Both the position numbers and the translations under genes were made by a program. Below, piece by piece: positions 63,979 through 64,000 of a DNA stretch of 64,000 nucleotides (positions are counted from its first letter, which is position 1; every line of letters begins with the position of its first letter). The notes under the pieces are model-generated. The model made no database searches. It was not told the origin of the DNA and saw nothing but the letters and a program-made list of their open reading frames with translations. Source of the stretch: Leptolyngbya sp. Heron Island J (GTDB taxonomy: Bacteria > Cyanobacteriota > Cyanobacteriia > Phormidesmidales > Phormidesmidaceae). Location of the stretch: contig NZ_AWNH01000014.1 in assembly GCF_000482245.1 (NCBI RefSeq), forward strand, positions 193,626-257,625, given 5' to 3'.

Positions 63979-64000
63979 AGCAGTTGTGTAACCCCGTCAG
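63979..64000 (-). repeat. Right terminal inverted repeat of the IS4-family element
   Basis: The last 22 bases of the window are the reverse complement partner of 62732-62753 at 17 of 22 positions. The first transposase codon is 83 bases inward. Confidence 0.65.

Larger units (their letters stand above)
62732..64000 (-). mobile_element. IS4-family insertion sequence (right end at or near the window edge)
   Basis: The transposase frame (62752-63896) is flanked by 22-base inverted repeats that match at 17 positions: 62732-62753 (begins CTGAAAGGGAGACACAACGG) and the reverse of 63979-64000 (begins CTGACGGGGTTACACAACTG). The resulting element would be 1269 bases. The catalytic signature Y-(2)-R-(3)-E-(6)-K puts it in the IS4 family. 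Target duplications cannot be checked, since the right flank is outside the window, and the right repeat could extend beyond it. Confidence 0.8.

Overview
The window comes from a cyanobacterium. It encodes phycobilin synthesis (heme oxygenase ho1 and the bilin reductase pcyA), a phosphoribulokinase-family kinase, an FHA-fused class A penicillin-binding protein, a DUF2808 protein and a PEP-CTERM peptidase. It also carries a 6S RNA beside purK and repeated HIP1 octamers (GCGATCGC, for example at 436-443). Gene content suggests a filamentous, Leptolyngbya-like lineage, but the genus cannot be fixed from the sequence alone.

Region 1 (1-14.5 kb, + strand) is the distal half of a contractile injection system (CIS) operon. 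In order it holds a tape-measure-like C-terminus, a tube-initiator protein, a LysM protein, a gpD-like hub, a gp5-like spike, two proteins of unknown role (one very hydrophobic), a gp25-like wedge, a baseplate J protein, a 1075-residue tail protein with beta-propeller-like repeats, a fibre-like protein, a DUF6519 protein with the same repeats, and a secreted von Willebrand A protein. A strong terminator at 14448-14493 closes the run. Sheath, tube and AAA ATPase genes, if present, lie upstream of the window.

Region 2 (14.5-36.4 kb) is mostly housekeeping: ilvD, an adenylate cyclase, a phosphoribulokinase paralogue lacking the redox Walker-A cysteine, a LapA/degenerate-GGDEF protein, a TPR protein, pcyA, gmk, ftsI with an FtsL-like gene, ho1, an InrS/CsoR-type nickel sensor, hemB, bioY, lspA, FHA-PBP1, a flavin reductase and a MIF-like tautomerase. 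hemB, ho1 and pcyA together form much of a tetrapyrrole/bilin path.

Region 3 (36.4-39.8 kb) is AT-rich. It holds two diverged copies of a small-RNA-like element, each with a conserved upstream box, a -10-like box and a GNRA-loop terminator. These are followed by a NACHT-family STAND NTPase, a likely acquired defence gene.

Region 4 (39.8-50.3 kb) carries a U32 peptidase, a DUF2808 protein, 6S RNA, purK, a WecG/TagA-type glycosyltransferase and an RppA/RppB-like two-component pair. Region 5 (50.3-52.5 kb) is a small island of a Fic protein with a 12-bp tandem repeat and a divergent PIN-like protein. Region 6 (52.8-64 kb) has a PEP-CTERM M28 peptidase, an RND efflux operon ending in an atypical response regulator, heptanucleotide repeats, tRNA-Gln(TTG), a family 2 glycosyltransferase, recF and an IS4-family element. 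That element ends at or very near the last base of the window, and its transposase is split at an A6G slippery site.
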